Positions 9,574-18,930 are shown, counted from the first letter of the stretch. The stretch is 64,000 bases of DNA from FEN-1191 sp036490715 (GCA_036490715.1 DASXDL010000001.1:1-64000); one strand, 5' to 3'. Translations and numbers: made by a program. Notes: generated by a model not told the origin, from the letters alone.

Positions 9574-11075
9574 GCACACTGGGCGCAGACAGCGCGCCGC
9601 GCCGCGCGCTGCTGTGGTACGCGGCCGCGCTCGCGGCCGGCGCGATCCTGCCGTGCGCGTTTGCTCCACTGAATTTTTGGCCGCTGGCGATCGTCTGTCC
9701 TGCGGTACTGATGTGGCTATGGGAGTACAGCAGCGCGCGGCGGGCCGCATGGCTGGGCCTGACATTCGGTGCCGGCACCTTCACGGTCGGCGTGTGGTGG
9801 CTGTACATCAGCATTCACGAGGTCGCCCAGGCGCCGATCGTGCTGACCATAGGGCTGGTGTCGGCGCTGGTCGGAATCATGGCGCTGTACCACGCGCTGC
9901 TGGGCTACCTGGCGAACCGGGTGCTACCGGCGAGCGGGCCGTGGCGCTGGTTCGTCGGCGTGCCAGCGCTTTGGCTGCTCATCGAATGGTGGCGCGGCTG
10001 GTTCTTGTCCGGCTTTCCCTGGCTGTCGCTCGGCTATTCACAGACTGACACAGTGCTGGCGGGTCTGGCGCCGCTGGCCGGCGTCTACGGCATATCGGGA
10101 CTGTTGCTGGTCATGAGCGGCGCGCTGGTGGCGCTGGTGCGCGGCAGCCGCCGCGCGCGCCTCGCGGCAGTGGCGCTGCTGCTGCTGCCCTGGCCGCTGG
10201 GTGCGGCGCTCGGGCGTATCGAGTGGACCCACCCGGCCGAAGCCCCGATCAGCGTCGCAATCGTTCAGGGGGCGGTACCGCAGGACCTGAAATGGCAGGC
10301 CGACAACATCGATCCGACGCGCGAGCTGTATACGCGTCTAAACGAGCAGGCACTCGGAGCCCGGCTGATCGTTTGGCCGGAAGCGGCGATTCCGCAACTG
10401 GCCAACGAGGTCGCCCGCTATCTCGGACAGCAGTGGTCGGAGGCACGCCGCAACGATTCGGATCTGGTCATGGGTATCCTGCGCGCCGAGAACGACCGTT
10501 ATTACAACTCGATCCTGGTGCTGGCCGACAAGCTCAGCTTCTACGACAAGCAACATCTGGTGCCGTTTGCGGAATTCTTCCCGGTGCCTAATTTCGTACG
10601 CTCCTGGCTGGAATTCATGGACCTGCCGTACTCGGATTTCACCCCGGGCGCGGCCCGACAGCCGACCGTGGCGGCCGCCGGTACCCGCCTTGACCTGGGC
10701 ATCTGCTACGAGGACGCGTATGGCAGCACCAACCTGCCGGCGCTGGCGAGTGCCGGTCTGCTGGTCAACGTCACCAACGACGCCTGGTTCGGGCATTCCT
10801 GGGCTCGGTACCAGCACTTTCAGATCGGCCGCATGCGCGCCATCGAGGCCGAGCGGCCGCTGGTGCGCGCTGGCAATGACGGCATATCGGCCCTGGTAGG
10901 AGAGCGCGGCCAGATACTGGCGCAAGCCGAACAGTTCAAACCCACGGTTCTGCGCGGAACCGTTCAGCCACGCGTGGGTCTACCTTTATACGCCCGGGTC
11001 GGAAATTGGCTGATCGTAGTACTCAGCCTACTGGGCGCGGGTCTGGCAGCCGGCAGCAAGTGCCGCATTTCCTGA
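9570..11075 (+). CDS. lnt: Apolipoprotein N-acyltransferase
   Basis: A 501-residue inner-membrane enzyme that adds the third acyl chain to lipoproteins. The first 215 residues hold about six to seven hydrophobic segments, followed by a periplasmic nitrilase-like domain. The catalytic triad is visible in context: Glu in IVWPEAAIP, Lys in YDKQHLVPFAEF and Cys in LGICYEDAY. One C-terminal TM segment (WLIVVLSLLGAGLAAG) closes the protein. GTG start, coupled to ybeX. With lgt at 58.5 kb, two of the three lipoprotein-maturation enzymes lie in this window. Confidence 0.96.
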   Translation: MSTLGADSAPRRALLWYAAALAAGAILPCAFAPLNFWPLAIVCPAVLMWLWEYSSARRAAWLGLTFGAGTFTVGVWWLYISIHEVAQAPIVLTIGLVSALVGIMALYHALLGYLANRVLPASGPWRWFVGVPALWLLIEWWRGWFLSGFPWLSLGYSQTDTVLAGLAPLAGVYGISGLLLVMSGALVALVRGSRRARLAAVALLLLPWPLGAALGRIEWTHPAEAPISVAIVQGAVPQDLKWQADNIDPTRELYTRLNEQALGARLIVWPEAAIPQLANEVARYLGQQWSEARRNDSDLVMGILRAENDRYYNSILVLADKLSFYDKQHLVPFAEFFPVPNFVRSWLEFMDLPYSDFTPGAARQPTVAAAGTRLDLGICYEDAYGSTNLPALASAGLLVNVTNDAWFGHSWARYQHFQIGRMRAIEAERPLVRAGNDGISALVGERGQILAQAEQFKPTVLRGTVQPRVGLPLYARVGNWLIVVLSLLGAGLAAGSKCRIS

Positions 11076-11142
11076 AGGAACCGCGGCCGTGGTTCCCGGT
11101 CTATCATTAGCCAGTTGATCCATCGTGCGGAGTAATTCTCTT

Positions 11143-12684
11143 ATGTCGAACCAGGTCGTGGGCCCGCGTCTGCTGGGCGCCATCGCGCTCGTCACTTTGT
11201 TCGCGGCGTGCTCGCCGCAATCCTCCACCGCCGCATCGAGCGCCGACCCGGGCAAGTCCGGCCTGGTGCAAACCGCTGCGGTCACCCCCACACCGGCGGC
11301 CACTGCTGCCGCCACGCGCGGCCTGCCGGATTTCACCGATCTCGTCGCCCAGGTGGGCTCTGCGGTCGTCAACGTGCAGGTCGTGCAGAAGGCCCAGAGC
11401 GCGCAGGGCGACGACAACAACGAGGACGACTCGGATGATCCGTTCAACGACTTCTTCCGCCGTTTCGGTCTGCCTCGGCCGAACATGCCGCGCAACAACG
11501 TGCCGGTGCGTGGCATCGGGTCTGGATTCATCATCAGCCCCGACGGCTACATCCTGACCAACACGCATGTGGTCAACAACGCATCCAAGATCACGGTCAA
11601 GCTGACCGATCGGCGCGAGTTCGATGCCAAGGTCGTGGGGCAGGACGAGCGTACCGACGTCGCCGTCATCAAGATCAACGCCAAGGGCGATCTGCCGGTG
11701 GTGAAGCTCGGCGACTCCAACAAGCTGCGCCCCGGTCAGTGGGTGCTGGCGATCGGCTCGCCATTCGGTTTCGACAACTCCGTGACCGCCGGCGTGGTGA
11801 GTGCCACGGCGCGCGGCAACGTCGGGGGCGAAAATGGTGGCGGCAGCGGCTACGTGCCTTTCATCCAGACCGATGTCGCGGTCAATCCGGGCAACTCCGG
11901 TGGACCGCTGTTCAATCTGAACGGCGAAGTGGTCGGTATCAATTCCCAGATCTACAGCCGCAGCGGTGGCTATGAAGGTATCTCGTTCGCGATTCCGATC
12001 GACGTCGCCAGCAACGTGGCCGATCAGCTGATCAAGAGCGGCCACGTCAGCCGCGGCCGCATCGGCGTGACCATCCAGGAAGTCACGGCCGCCACGGCCG
12101 AGAATCTTGGCCTGGACCGTCCGCACGGTGCCGCGGTGTCCTCGGTGGAGTCGGGTGGCCCGGCCGATAAGGCCGGCGTGGAGCCGCTGGACATCATCCT
12201 GAGCGTCAACGGCAAGCCGGTCGATACCTCCGAGCAGCTGCCGGCGATGATCGCCGAGATTAAACCTGGTCAGAGCGCGCAGCTTGAGGTGTGGCGCGAC
12301 AAGGCAACCAAGCGCATCAATGTCACGGTCGAGGAGCTCAAGGAGAAACCGACCGAAACCAGCTTCCGTCGCGGCGGCAATGGCGGCGGCAACGACGAAG
12401 AGGGTGAATCGGCCACCGTCAACCGCATCGGACTGTCGGTGCGGGCGCTGACGGCGGCGGAGAAGACGCAGCTCAAGGCGCGCGGCAACGTGGTGGTGAC
12501 CAACGCCAAGGGCCCGGGCGCCGAGGCCGGTCTGCGCGGCGGCGATGTGATTCTGAGCGTCAATCGCACCAAGGTTGACAGCGTGGCGGCGTTCCAAACC
12601 GCCGTCAAGAATGCCGGTCACGACGCAACACTGTTGATCCAGCGTGAAGGTCAGCAGCTGATCGTGACGGTGTCGCTGCAGTAG
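11143..12684 (+). CDS. Do-type serine endoprotease (DegP/DegQ-like), predicted lipoprotein
   Basis: A 513-residue HtrA protease/chaperone for envelope proteins. The catalytic triad is complete: His142 (TNTHVV), Asp172 (RTDVAV) and Ser252 (GNSGGP). Two PDZ domains follow (about 310-400 and 430-510). The N-terminus is unusual: MSNQVVGPRLLGAIALVTLF then AAC, with Cys23 in a lipobox-like setting, so the protein may be lipid-anchored instead of freely periplasmic. I prefer the ATG at 11143 (GGAG upstream) to a GTG 18 bp earlier. It sits between lnt and leuS, a place where E. coli has no protease gene. Confidence 0.94.
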   Translation: MSNQVVGPRLLGAIALVTLFAACSPQSSTAASSADPGKSGLVQTAAVTPTPAATAAATRGLPDFTDLVAQVGSAVVNVQVVQKAQSAQGDDNNEDDSDDPFNDFFRRFGLPRPNMPRNNVPVRGIGSGFIISPDGYILTNTHVVNNASKITVKLTDRREFDAKVVGQDERTDVAVIKINAKGDLPVVKLGDSNKLRPGQWVLAIGSPFGFDNSVTAGVVSATARGNVGGENGGGSGYVPFIQTDVAVNPGNSGGPLFNLNGEVVGINSQIYSRSGGYEGISFAIPIDVASNVADQLIKSGHVSRGRIGVTIQEVTAATAENLGLDRPHGAAVSSVESGGPADKAGVEPLDIILSVNGKPVDTSEQLPAMIAEIKPGQSAQLEVWRDKATKRINVTVEELKEKPTETSFRRGGNGGGNDEEGESATVNRIGLSVRALTAAEKTQLKARGNVVVTNAKGPGAEAGLRGGDVILSVNRTKVDSVAAFQTAVKNAGHDATLLIQREGQQLIVTVSLQ

Positions 12685-12715
12685 ACGCAGCGCAGTTTGC
12701 CGCCGGAAAAGGCGC

Positions 12716-12737
12716 CGGCCCTGCTGTGCCAGGGCCG
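12716..12737 (+). terminator. Hairpin between the Do protease gene and leuS
   Basis: CGGCCCTG (12716-12723) pairs with CAGGGCCG (12730-12737) over 8 bp with a 6-nt loop, 30 bp after the protease stop codon. The downstream sequence has only scattered T residues, so intrinsic termination is uncertain. Confidence 0.35.
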
Positions 12738-12757
12738 ACGTCGTGTATTCTTGCTCG

Positions 12758-15385
12758 ATGCAGGAGCGATACGACCCTGCGGCCGTAGAGCGGGCGGCGC
12801 AGGAATACTGGGAGCAGCACGGGTCATTTCTGGCGCGCGAGGACACGCAGCGGCCAAAGTATTACTGCCTGTCCATGTTCCCGTACCCATCCGGGCGACT
12901 GCACATGGGGCACGTGCGCAACTACACCATCGGCGACGTGCTGGCGCGCTTTATGCGCATGCAGGGCTATAACGTACTGCAGCCGATGGGCTGGGACGCA
13001 TTCGGGCTGCCGGCAGAGAACGCTGCAATCGCCAACGGCGTGCCACCGGCGACCTGGACCCGCGACAACATCGGCTACATGCGCGCGCAGTTGCGCTCGC
13101 TCGGGTTCGCGATTGACTGGCAGCGCGAGCTGGCGACCTGCGATCCAAGCTATTACCGCTGGAATCAGTGGCTGTTTCTGCGCATGCTCGAGCGCGGAAT
13201 CGCCTACAAGAAGACCGGCGTGGTCAACTGGGATCCGGTCGACCAGACGGTACTGGCCAACGAGCAGGTGATCGATGGGCGCGGCTGGCGCACCGGCGCG
13301 CTGATCGAGAAGCGCGAAATTCCGATGTACTACCTGCGCATCACCGCTTATGCGGACGAGCTGCTGGGCGCACTGAACGAGCTGCCGGGCTGGCCCGAGC
13401 GCGTGCGCGTGATGCAGGAACACTGGATCGGACGCAGCGAGGGTGTGGAATTGGCATTCCCGTACGCCGACGACGCGCGTGCCCGGCTGGGCGCCGACGG
13501 CGTGCTCAAGGTATTCACGACCCGTGCCGACACGCTGTTTGGCGTCACCTTTGTGGCGGTGTCGGCCGAGCACCCGCTGGCACAGGCGGCTGCCGCGCAC
13601 GATCCGGCACTGGCCAGCTTCGTCGACGAGTGCCGCCGCGGCAGCACCATGGAAGCCGACGTCGCCACCGCGCCCAAGCGCGGCCTGCGCACCGGGCTGC
13701 ACGTGCGCCATCCCTTCAGCGGTGTGCCGATCGAAGTCTGGGTCGCAAACTACGTGCTGATGGCCTACGGCGAAGGCGCGGTGATGGGCGTGCCCGCTCA
13801 CGATGAGCGTGATTTCGAATTCGCGCAGCGCCACGGCATTGCCATCCGTACCGTGGTGAAGCCGACCAGTGGCGCCTACGAGCGCGTCGGCCCGCAATGG
13901 CAGCCCGGCTACGCCGAGCCCGGAGTGCTGATCGATTCGGATCAGTTCTCCGGCTTGAGCTCAGCCGCCGCGATCGAGGCGATAGCCGCGGCGCTGGAGC
14001 AGCAGGGCCTGGGACGCAAACGGGTGCAGTGGCGGCTGCGCGACTGGGGTATCTCGCGCCAGCGTTACTGGGGGTGCCCGATTCCTCTGATCCACTGCGG
14101 CGCCTGCGGCGACGTTCCGGTACCGGACGAGCAGCTGCCGGTGCTGCTGCCGGAGAACCTGGTCCCCGACGGCAGCGGCAATCCGCTGGCGCGCGATCCC
14201 GCGTTCGTCAGCGTGCGCTGCCCGCGCTGCGGGCAAGCGGCGCGGCGCGAGACCGACACGATGGACACGTTCGTGGATTCGTCCTGGTATTTCCTGCGTT
14301 TTGCCTGCGCCGATCAGTCCAATGCGCCGGTGGATCAGCGGGCGCGCTACTGGATGCCGGTCGACCAGTATGTTGGCGGCATCGAGCACGCCATTTTGCA
14401 TCTGCTGTATTCGCGCTTCTGGACCCGGGTGATGCGCGACCTGGGCCTGATCGATCTGTCCGAGCCATTCGCACGGCTGCTGACCCAGGGCATGGTGCTC
14501 AACCACATCTATTTCCGCGCCGGGGCGCAGGGCCGTCGCCAGTTCGTCAACCCGGCCGAGGTGTCGGCGCGCTTTGATGCGCACGGGGCGCGCACCGGTG
14601 CGGTACTGCTGCTGGATCAGCAGCCGGTCGAATACGGCGGCCTGGGCACGATGTCCAAGTCGAAGAACAATGGCGTCGATCCGCAGACGCTGGTGGAGAA
14701 ATACGGCGCCGACACCGCGCGGCTGTTCATGATGTTCGCATCGCCGCCGGAGCAGACCCTGGAATGGTCGGACGAGGGCGTCCAGGGGCAATTCCGGTTC
14801 CTGCGGCGGCTGTGGAAGGCGGTGCACGATCATGTCACGGCCCTAAGTGCCGCCGAGCCACAGCCAGTGCCGCAGCCCTCGACGTTGTCGGCGGCGGCAC
14901 GCGATCTGCGCCGCACGGCCCATCAGACTCTGGTCAAGGTCGGCGCTGACATCGGCCGCCGCCGCACCTTCAATACCGCCATCGCCGCGGTGATGGAGCT
15001 GCTCAACGCCATCGGGCACTACGCTGAGCAGGATCCGCAAGCGCGCCCGGTGCGCCAGGAAGCGCTCGAGATCGCGGTATTGGCGCTGGCCCCGATCGTG
15101 CCGCACATCGCTCACGCGTTGTGGTTCGCGCTCGGGCACCGCACCGCGGTGATCGATGTGCGCTGGCCCGAGCCCGATCCAGTGGCACTGGCGCAGACGC
15201 TGGTTGAGCTGGTGGTCCAGGTCAACGGCAAGCTGCGCGCGCGGCTGCAGCTGCCGGCGGGCACGCAGCAGCAGCTGGCGGTGGATGCGGCGCTGGCCGA
15301 TCCGGACGTGCAGCGCTTCATCGCCGGCAAGCCGCTGCGCCGCGCCGTGCACGTGCCTGACAAGCTGGTCAACCTGGTGGTATGA
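12758..15385 (+). CDS. leuS: Leucyl-tRNA synthetase
   Basis: An 875-residue class Ia synthetase that charges tRNA-Leu. The HIGH-type motif lies in PYPSGRLHMGHVRNYTIGD near residue 50 and the KMSKS loop is GTMSKSKNNG near residue 640. The CP1 editing domain occupies about 220-420, with TRADTLFG and VPAHDERD. The C-terminal domain ends PDKLVNLVV. The start MQERYDPAAVERAAQEYW matches E. coli MQEQYRPEEIE. No Shine-Dalgarno is evident, and a TATTCT box lies 6 bases before the ATG. It is coupled to lptE by a 4-bp overlap, as in the conserved leuS-lptE cluster. Confidence 0.98.
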   Translation: MQERYDPAAVERAAQEYWEQHGSFLAREDTQRPKYYCLSMFPYPSGRLHMGHVRNYTIGDVLARFMRMQGYNVLQPMGWDAFGLPAENAAIANGVPPATWTRDNIGYMRAQLRSLGFAIDWQRELATCDPSYYRWNQWLFLRMLERGIAYKKTGVVNWDPVDQTVLANEQVIDGRGWRTGALIEKREIPMYYLRITAYADELLGALNELPGWPERVRVMQEHWIGRSEGVELAFPYADDARARLGADGVLKVFTTRADTLFGVTFVAVSAEHPLAQAAAAHDPALASFVDECRRGSTMEADVATAPKRGLRTGLHVRHPFSGVPIEVWVANYVLMAYGEGAVMGVPAHDERDFEFAQRHGIAIRTVVKPTSGAYERVGPQWQPGYAEPGVLIDSDQFSGLSSAAAIEAIAAALEQQGLGRKRVQWRLRDWGISRQRYWGCPIPLIHCGACGDVPVPDEQLPVLLPENLVPDGSGNPLARDPAFVSVRCPRCGQAARRETDTMDTFVDSSWYFLRFACADQSNAPVDQRARYWMPVDQYVGGIEHAILHLLYSRFWTRVMRDLGLIDLSEPFARLLTQGMVLNHIYFRAGAQGRRQFVNPAEVSARFDAHGARTGAVLLLDQQPVEYGGLGTMSKSKNNGVDPQTLVEKYGADTARLFMMFASPPEQTLEWSDEGVQGQFRFLRRLWKAVHDHVTALSAAEPQPVPQPSTLSAAARDLRRTAHQTLVKVGADIGRRRTFNTAIAAVMELLNAIGHYAEQDPQARPVRQEALEIAVLALAPIVPHIAHALWFALGHRTAVIDVRWPEPDPVALAQTLVELVVQVNGKLRARLQLPAGTQQQLAVDAALADPDVQRFIAGKPLRRAVHVPDKLVNLVV

Positions 15386-15909
15386 GCACGGCCTGCCTGC
15401 GCTGGGTCATCGCCGCGTTGCCGCTGGTGCTGCTGGCGGCCTGCGGCTTTCACCTGGAGGGCAGTGTGCCGCTGCCACCGACGCTGGCACGCGTGCATCT
15501 CGATGCGACTGATACGCAGTCGGTTTTCTATTTCGGCCTGCGCAAGTCGCTGCTGGCTGCTGGAACCAGCCTGGATGATCAGGGCAAGGACGAGTCGGTG
15601 CCCGTCATCCACATCCTCACCGACAGCGCCGCCGAACGTATCCTCACCGTGTCCACGCTGAACGTGCCGACCGAGTACGAGCTCACCTATCTGGTGAAGG
15701 TCTCGGTCAGCTCCGGCGGCCATGATCTGATCGAGCCGGAGGAATACCGCCTGGTGCGCGACTACAGCTACAGCGAGAGCGCGCAACTGGCCAAGGAGCG
15801 CGAGCGGGCGATCTTGAGCGAGGCGCTCGCTGACGATTTGGTGAGCGTTGTCATGCGTCGGCTATCGAGTCTGTCGGGTGGTCCGGCCACGGTCGGCCGC
15901 GCGCACTGA
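15382..15909 (+). CDS. lptE: LPS-assembly lipoprotein LptE
   Basis: A 175-residue outer-membrane lipoprotein that plugs the LptD barrel and completes the LPS export machine. The signal peptide ends in the lipobox LLAAC (Cys21), followed by GFHLEGSVPLPPTL, the LptE hallmark. The C-terminal half ends in the expected amphipathic helix (EALADDLVSVVMRRLSSL). The ATG overlaps the leuS stop by 4 bp. In most gammaproteobacteria holA follows directly; here three other genes (15941-17787) intervene. Confidence 0.93.
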   Translation: MSTACLRWVIAALPLVLLAACGFHLEGSVPLPPTLARVHLDATDTQSVFYFGLRKSLLAAGTSLDDQGKDESVPVIHILTDSAAERILTVSTLNVPTEYELTYLVKVSVSSGGHDLIEPEEYRLVRDYSYSESAQLAKERERAILSEALADDLVSVVMRRLSSLSGGPATVGRAH

Positions 15910-15940
15910 TCAACGCTGGGGTCGGCCGCCGGTGGATGTC

Positions 15941-16420
15941 ATGCGCTTGTCCGGGATCGATCGAGCCGCGCTGCTGCGACTGCTGATCGGCTACGGCCTG
16001 GACCTGCGGGTAGTCGCACCGGCCGAGCCCATACCTGCCTCCTACTGGGGTGAGAGCGAGGCTGGGCTGCGGGGCAGCGTGCTGTTCGCCCGTGTTGACA
16101 CGCCGCTGCACTCGATCCTGCACGAGGCCTCGCACTATGTCTGCATGAGTCCCGAGCGTCGCGTCGGCTTGAACCGCGATGCCGGCGGCGATGATGCCGA
16201 GGAAAACGCCGTGTGCTACCTGCAGATTGTGCTGGCCGCCGAGCTCAGTGCCACGGCGCGCGAGCGTATCTGCGGCGACATGGACCGCTGGGGCTACAGC
16301 TTCAGGCTTGGCTCGGCCGCGGCGTGGTTCCAGCAGGACGCGGCCGATGCGCGTGTCTGGCTGCTTGAGCACGGTGTGATCGACCAGCAGTCCCGGCCGA
16401 CGCGCGCGTTGCGCTGCTGA
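15941..16420 (+). CDS. Small HExxH protein, putative zinc metallopeptidase
   Basis: A 159-residue protein with no signal peptide. The segment HSILHEASHYVCM contains HEASH (residues 61-65), a zincin HExxH motif. About 20 residues downstream DDAEENAVCYLQ offers acidic residues (Glu87/Glu88) that could be the third ligand, as in gluzincin or M78-like folds. I do not recognise a named family. Peptidase activity is inferred from the motif alone. The ATG at 15941 follows a GGTGGA ribosome binding site; a GTG 9 bp upstream is an alternative. It lies 31 bp after lptE on the same strand and converges with pip, leaving only 3 bp between the stop codons. Confidence 0.6.
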   Translation: MRLSGIDRAALLRLLIGYGLDLRVVAPAEPIPASYWGESEAGLRGSVLFARVDTPLHSILHEASHYVCMSPERRVGLNRDAGGDDAEENAVCYLQIVLAAELSATARERICGDMDRWGYSFRLGSAAAWFQQDAADARVWLLEHGVIDQQSRPTRALRC

Positions 16421-16423
16421 GCG

Positions 16424-17446
16424 TCAGGCGCGCGGCCGCGGGCCGCGTGCTCGACGTAGCATGCGGTCGGTCGCCGCCACCAGCTCGCGTGTAATCGAAG
16501 GCTCGAACGCCGAATGTCCGGCATCCGGCACGATGCGCAGCTCAGCCTCCGGCCACGCCCGATGCAGGTCCCAGGCGCTGCGCGCCGGGCAGACCACGTC
16601 ATAGCGCCCCTGCACGATCACCGCCGGTATGTGGCGGATGCGGCCGACATCGCGCAGCAGCTGATCGTCGCTGTCGAGGAATCCGCGGTTGACGAAGTAG
16701 TGTGCTTCGATGCGAGCGAAGGCGCCGGCATAGGCCGGGTTCTGGAACTTGGCGACGTAGCTCGGATTGGTGCGAAGGTGGCTGGTGGCCCCTTCCCAGG
16801 TGGTCCAGGCCGTCGCCGCGGCGTCCCGGACCGCGGCATCGCTGCCGGTCAGGCGGCGATAGTAGGCCTGCATCATGTCGGCGCGCTCGGCCGCCGGAAT
16901 GGGCGCCAGGTACTGCTCCCACTGGTCCGGGAAAATCGATCCGGCGCCGAGCGGATCTTGATAGAACCACTCGAGCTCCGACCGCCGCAGCAGAAAGATG
17001 CCGCGCAGCACCAGCTCGGTCACCCGCTCGACATGGCGTTGGGCGTAGGCCAGCGCCAGCGTCGAGCCCCACGAGCCGCCGAATACCATCCAGCGCTCGA
17101 TGCCCAGATGCATGCGCAGCGCTTCGATATCCGCGACCAGATCCCAGGTGGTGTTGTCGCGCAGTTCCGAATGCGGCCGACTGGCGCCGCAACCGCGCTG
17201 ATCCATCAACACGATGCGATAGCCTTTGGGATCGAAAAAGCGGCGCATCGACGGATCGGTGCCACCGCCGGGGCCGCCGTGCAGGAACACCACCGGCTTG
17301 CCCTTGAGATTGCCGCTCTCCTCGAAATACAGCTGGTGCAGATTCGACACCCGCAAGAATCCCTTGCGGTACGGCCGGATGGCAGGGTACAGAGCGAGCG
17401 CGCGCCGCAGCGTCCGCGGCCGGCTTGCCGCGCGCTTGCGCTTCAA
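16424..17446 (-). CDS. pip: Prolyl aminopeptidase (proline iminopeptidase)
   Basis: An alpha/beta hydrolase (S33) of 340 residues that removes N-terminal proline from peptides. The oxyanion segment is FLHGGPGGGTDPSMRRFF and the nucleophile elbow GGSWGSTLALAY. The catalytic Asp is probably in QGRYDVVCPA and the His in DAGHSAFEP. The family N-terminus YPAIRPYRKGFLRVSNLHQL is preserved. No ATG lies upstream of it. The TTG at 17446 overlaps the HIT gene stop (TTGA) and gives a plausible length, but the start is uncertain because no good ribosome binding site is visible. It is cotranscribed with the HIT gene. Confidence 0.92.
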   Translation of the reverse strand: MKRKRAASRPRTLRRALALYPAIRPYRKGFLRVSNLHQLYFEESGNLKGKPVVFLHGGPGGGTDPSMRRFFDPKGYRIVLMDQRGCGASRPHSELRDNTTWDLVADIEALRMHLGIERWMVFGGSWGSTLALAYAQRHVERVTELVLRGIFLLRRSELEWFYQDPLGAGSIFPDQWEQYLAPIPAAERADMMQAYYRRLTGSDAAVRDAAATAWTTWEGATSHLRTNPSYVAKFQNPAYAGAFARIEAHYFVNRGFLDSDDQLLRDVGRIRHIPAVIVQGRYDVVCPARSAWDLHRAWPEAELRIVPDAGHSAFEPSITRELVAATDRMLRRARGPRPRA

Positions 17447-17787
17447 GCGACGACCATCGGACCGAGCGGCCTGCCGCCGAGCAGGTGCACGTGCAGGTGC
17501 GCGACCTCCATGCCGCTGTCGCGGTTGCAATTGACGATCAACCGATAGCCGCTCTCGGCGATGCCCTCGCTGCGGGCGATCTGCGCCGCAACCAGCAGCA
17601 TGTGACCGACCAGTGTTTCATCGGCTGCGGTGACATCGTTGGCAGTGGCAATGGGCTTGTTGGGCACGATCAGTACGTGGGTCGGGGCGCGCGGGTGAAT
17701 ATCGCGAAATGCGGTCACGCGATCGTCCCGGTAGACAATGGTGGCCGGCAGCTCACCGCTGATGATCCGCTCGAACAGTGTCGGCAT
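17443..17787 (-). CDS. HIT-family nucleotide-binding protein
   Basis: A 114-residue histidine-triad protein. The triad HLHVHLLGG (H-x-H-x-H) is near the C-terminus, and the N-terminus MPTLFERIISGELPATIVYR is typical of the HinT branch. Such proteins hydrolyse AMP-lysine or nucleoside phosphoramidates. Length fits E. coli HinT (119). The start is the Met of MPTLFERI; 21 upstream in-frame residues look non-coding. It is divergent from holA, and its stop overlaps the start of pip. Confidence 0.93.
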   Translation of the reverse strand: MPTLFERIISGELPATIVYRDDRVTAFRDIHPRAPTHVLIVPNKPIATANDVTAADETLVGHMLLVAAQIARSEGIAESGYRLIVNCNRDSGMEVAHLHVHLLGGRPLGPMVVA

Positions 17788-17898
17788 GACCGCATCGCCC
17801 GCTGCATTCGCACCTGCCGGGCACTTTAAGTTATCGTCGCGACGGAGCACAACTGTGACGCCAAGCCAATCGGCCCGCCGCGACGCGGCAGCAATGCG

Positions 17899-18867
17899 AT
17901 GAAACTGACGCTTGAGGCCTTGAGCGAGCAGCTGAGCGCGCGGCTGCTGCCGGTCTACCTGCTGTCGGGCGAGGAGCCGTTGCTGGTCGGGGAAGCCGGT
18001 GACGCCATTCGCGAGCGCGCCCGCGCACTCGGCTATACCGATCGCTCGGTGTTCTTCATCGAGCGCAGCAGCGCCGTCTGGGAGGAGGTGCGGCGCGAGG
18101 CGCAGGCGCTGTCGCTGTTCGCTGCACGGCGCATCCTGGAGGTACGACTGCCCGGTGGCAAGCCCGGCACCGCCGGTACCGCGGCGCTGCTGCGCCTATT
18201 CGAGCAGGCCGGCGACGACCTACTGATCATGATCATCAGCGAGCGGCTCGATCGCGACGCGCAGGCCTCCGAATGGGTGCAGGCCGCGCAGCGCATCGGC
18301 GCCTGGTTGCCGATACGGCCGGTGGATCGCGCGCGGCTGCCACAGTGGCTGCGCGAGCGTTTCAGCGCGGCCGGATTGGCGGTGGCCGACGAGGCGCTGG
18401 CGCTGTTGGCCGAGCGCACCGAAGGCAACCTGCTGGCGGCACGCCAGGAAGTGGACAAGCTGGCGTTGCTGTTAGCGCGCGGCGCGCGCGTGACGCTGGC
18501 GGATGTCGCCACCGCCAGTGCCGACAGCGCCCGCTACGATGTATTTCAGCTCGGCGAGGCGGTGCGCGCTGGTGATGCCGCGCGGGCACTGCGAATCCTG
18601 GGCGGCTTGCAGGCGGAAGGGGCGGAAGCGCCGTTCGTGCTGTGGGCGCTGCTGCGCGAGCTGCGTTCCCAGCAGGCCGGAATTGCGCCCGGTGGGCGCG
18701 GCGGTCGTGCGCCTTCGTTCGAGCGATTGGTGGCGCGCGCCGGCCGCGCCGATCGCGTCGCCAAGGGCCAGGGCGAGCGCAAGGATCCCTGGGACGAACT
18801 GGCGCTGCTGGCGGTGGAACTGACCGGCCGGCGTACGCTGCCGATGGTACGAACCAGCGCGAGGTAG
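17899..18867 (+). CDS. holA: DNA polymerase III subunit delta
   Basis: HolA, the clamp-loader subunit that opens the beta clamp. 322 residues. Family landmarks are the N-terminal MKLTLEALSEQLSARLLPVY then LLSGEEPLLVGEAGDAIR, the middle LAERTEGNLLAARQEVDKLA and the C-terminal helical collar. It precedes nadD as in the conserved holA-nadD-rsfS-rlmH order but is separated from lptE by an inserted block of three genes. Its upstream region is divergent with the HIT gene, so it must have its own promoter in 17790-17898. I could not pick a convincing one by eye. Confidence 0.93.
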   Translation: MKLTLEALSEQLSARLLPVYLLSGEEPLLVGEAGDAIRERARALGYTDRSVFFIERSSAVWEEVRREAQALSLFAARRILEVRLPGGKPGTAGTAALLRLFEQAGDDLLIMIISERLDRDAQASEWVQAAQRIGAWLPIRPVDRARLPQWLRERFSAAGLAVADEALALLAERTEGNLLAARQEVDKLALLLARGARVTLADVATASADSARYDVFQLGEAVRAGDAARALRILGGLQAEGAEAPFVLWALLRELRSQQAGIAPGGRGGRAPSFERLVARAGRADRVAKGQGERKDPWDELALLAVELTGRRTLPMVRTSAR

Positions 18868-18930
18868 GCACGCCGGCGGCCCGAGAGCCGCTTGCGCAAC
18901 GCGGCGCCGGCCACCAAACTTGGCTCCCCC

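Noticed and set aside
11107..12846. Long minus-strand open frame antisense to the Do protease gene
   Set aside because: Shadow of the protease frame; no recognisable motif, no ribosome binding site and biased toward His/Asp/Arg as expected for a reverse-frame artefact.
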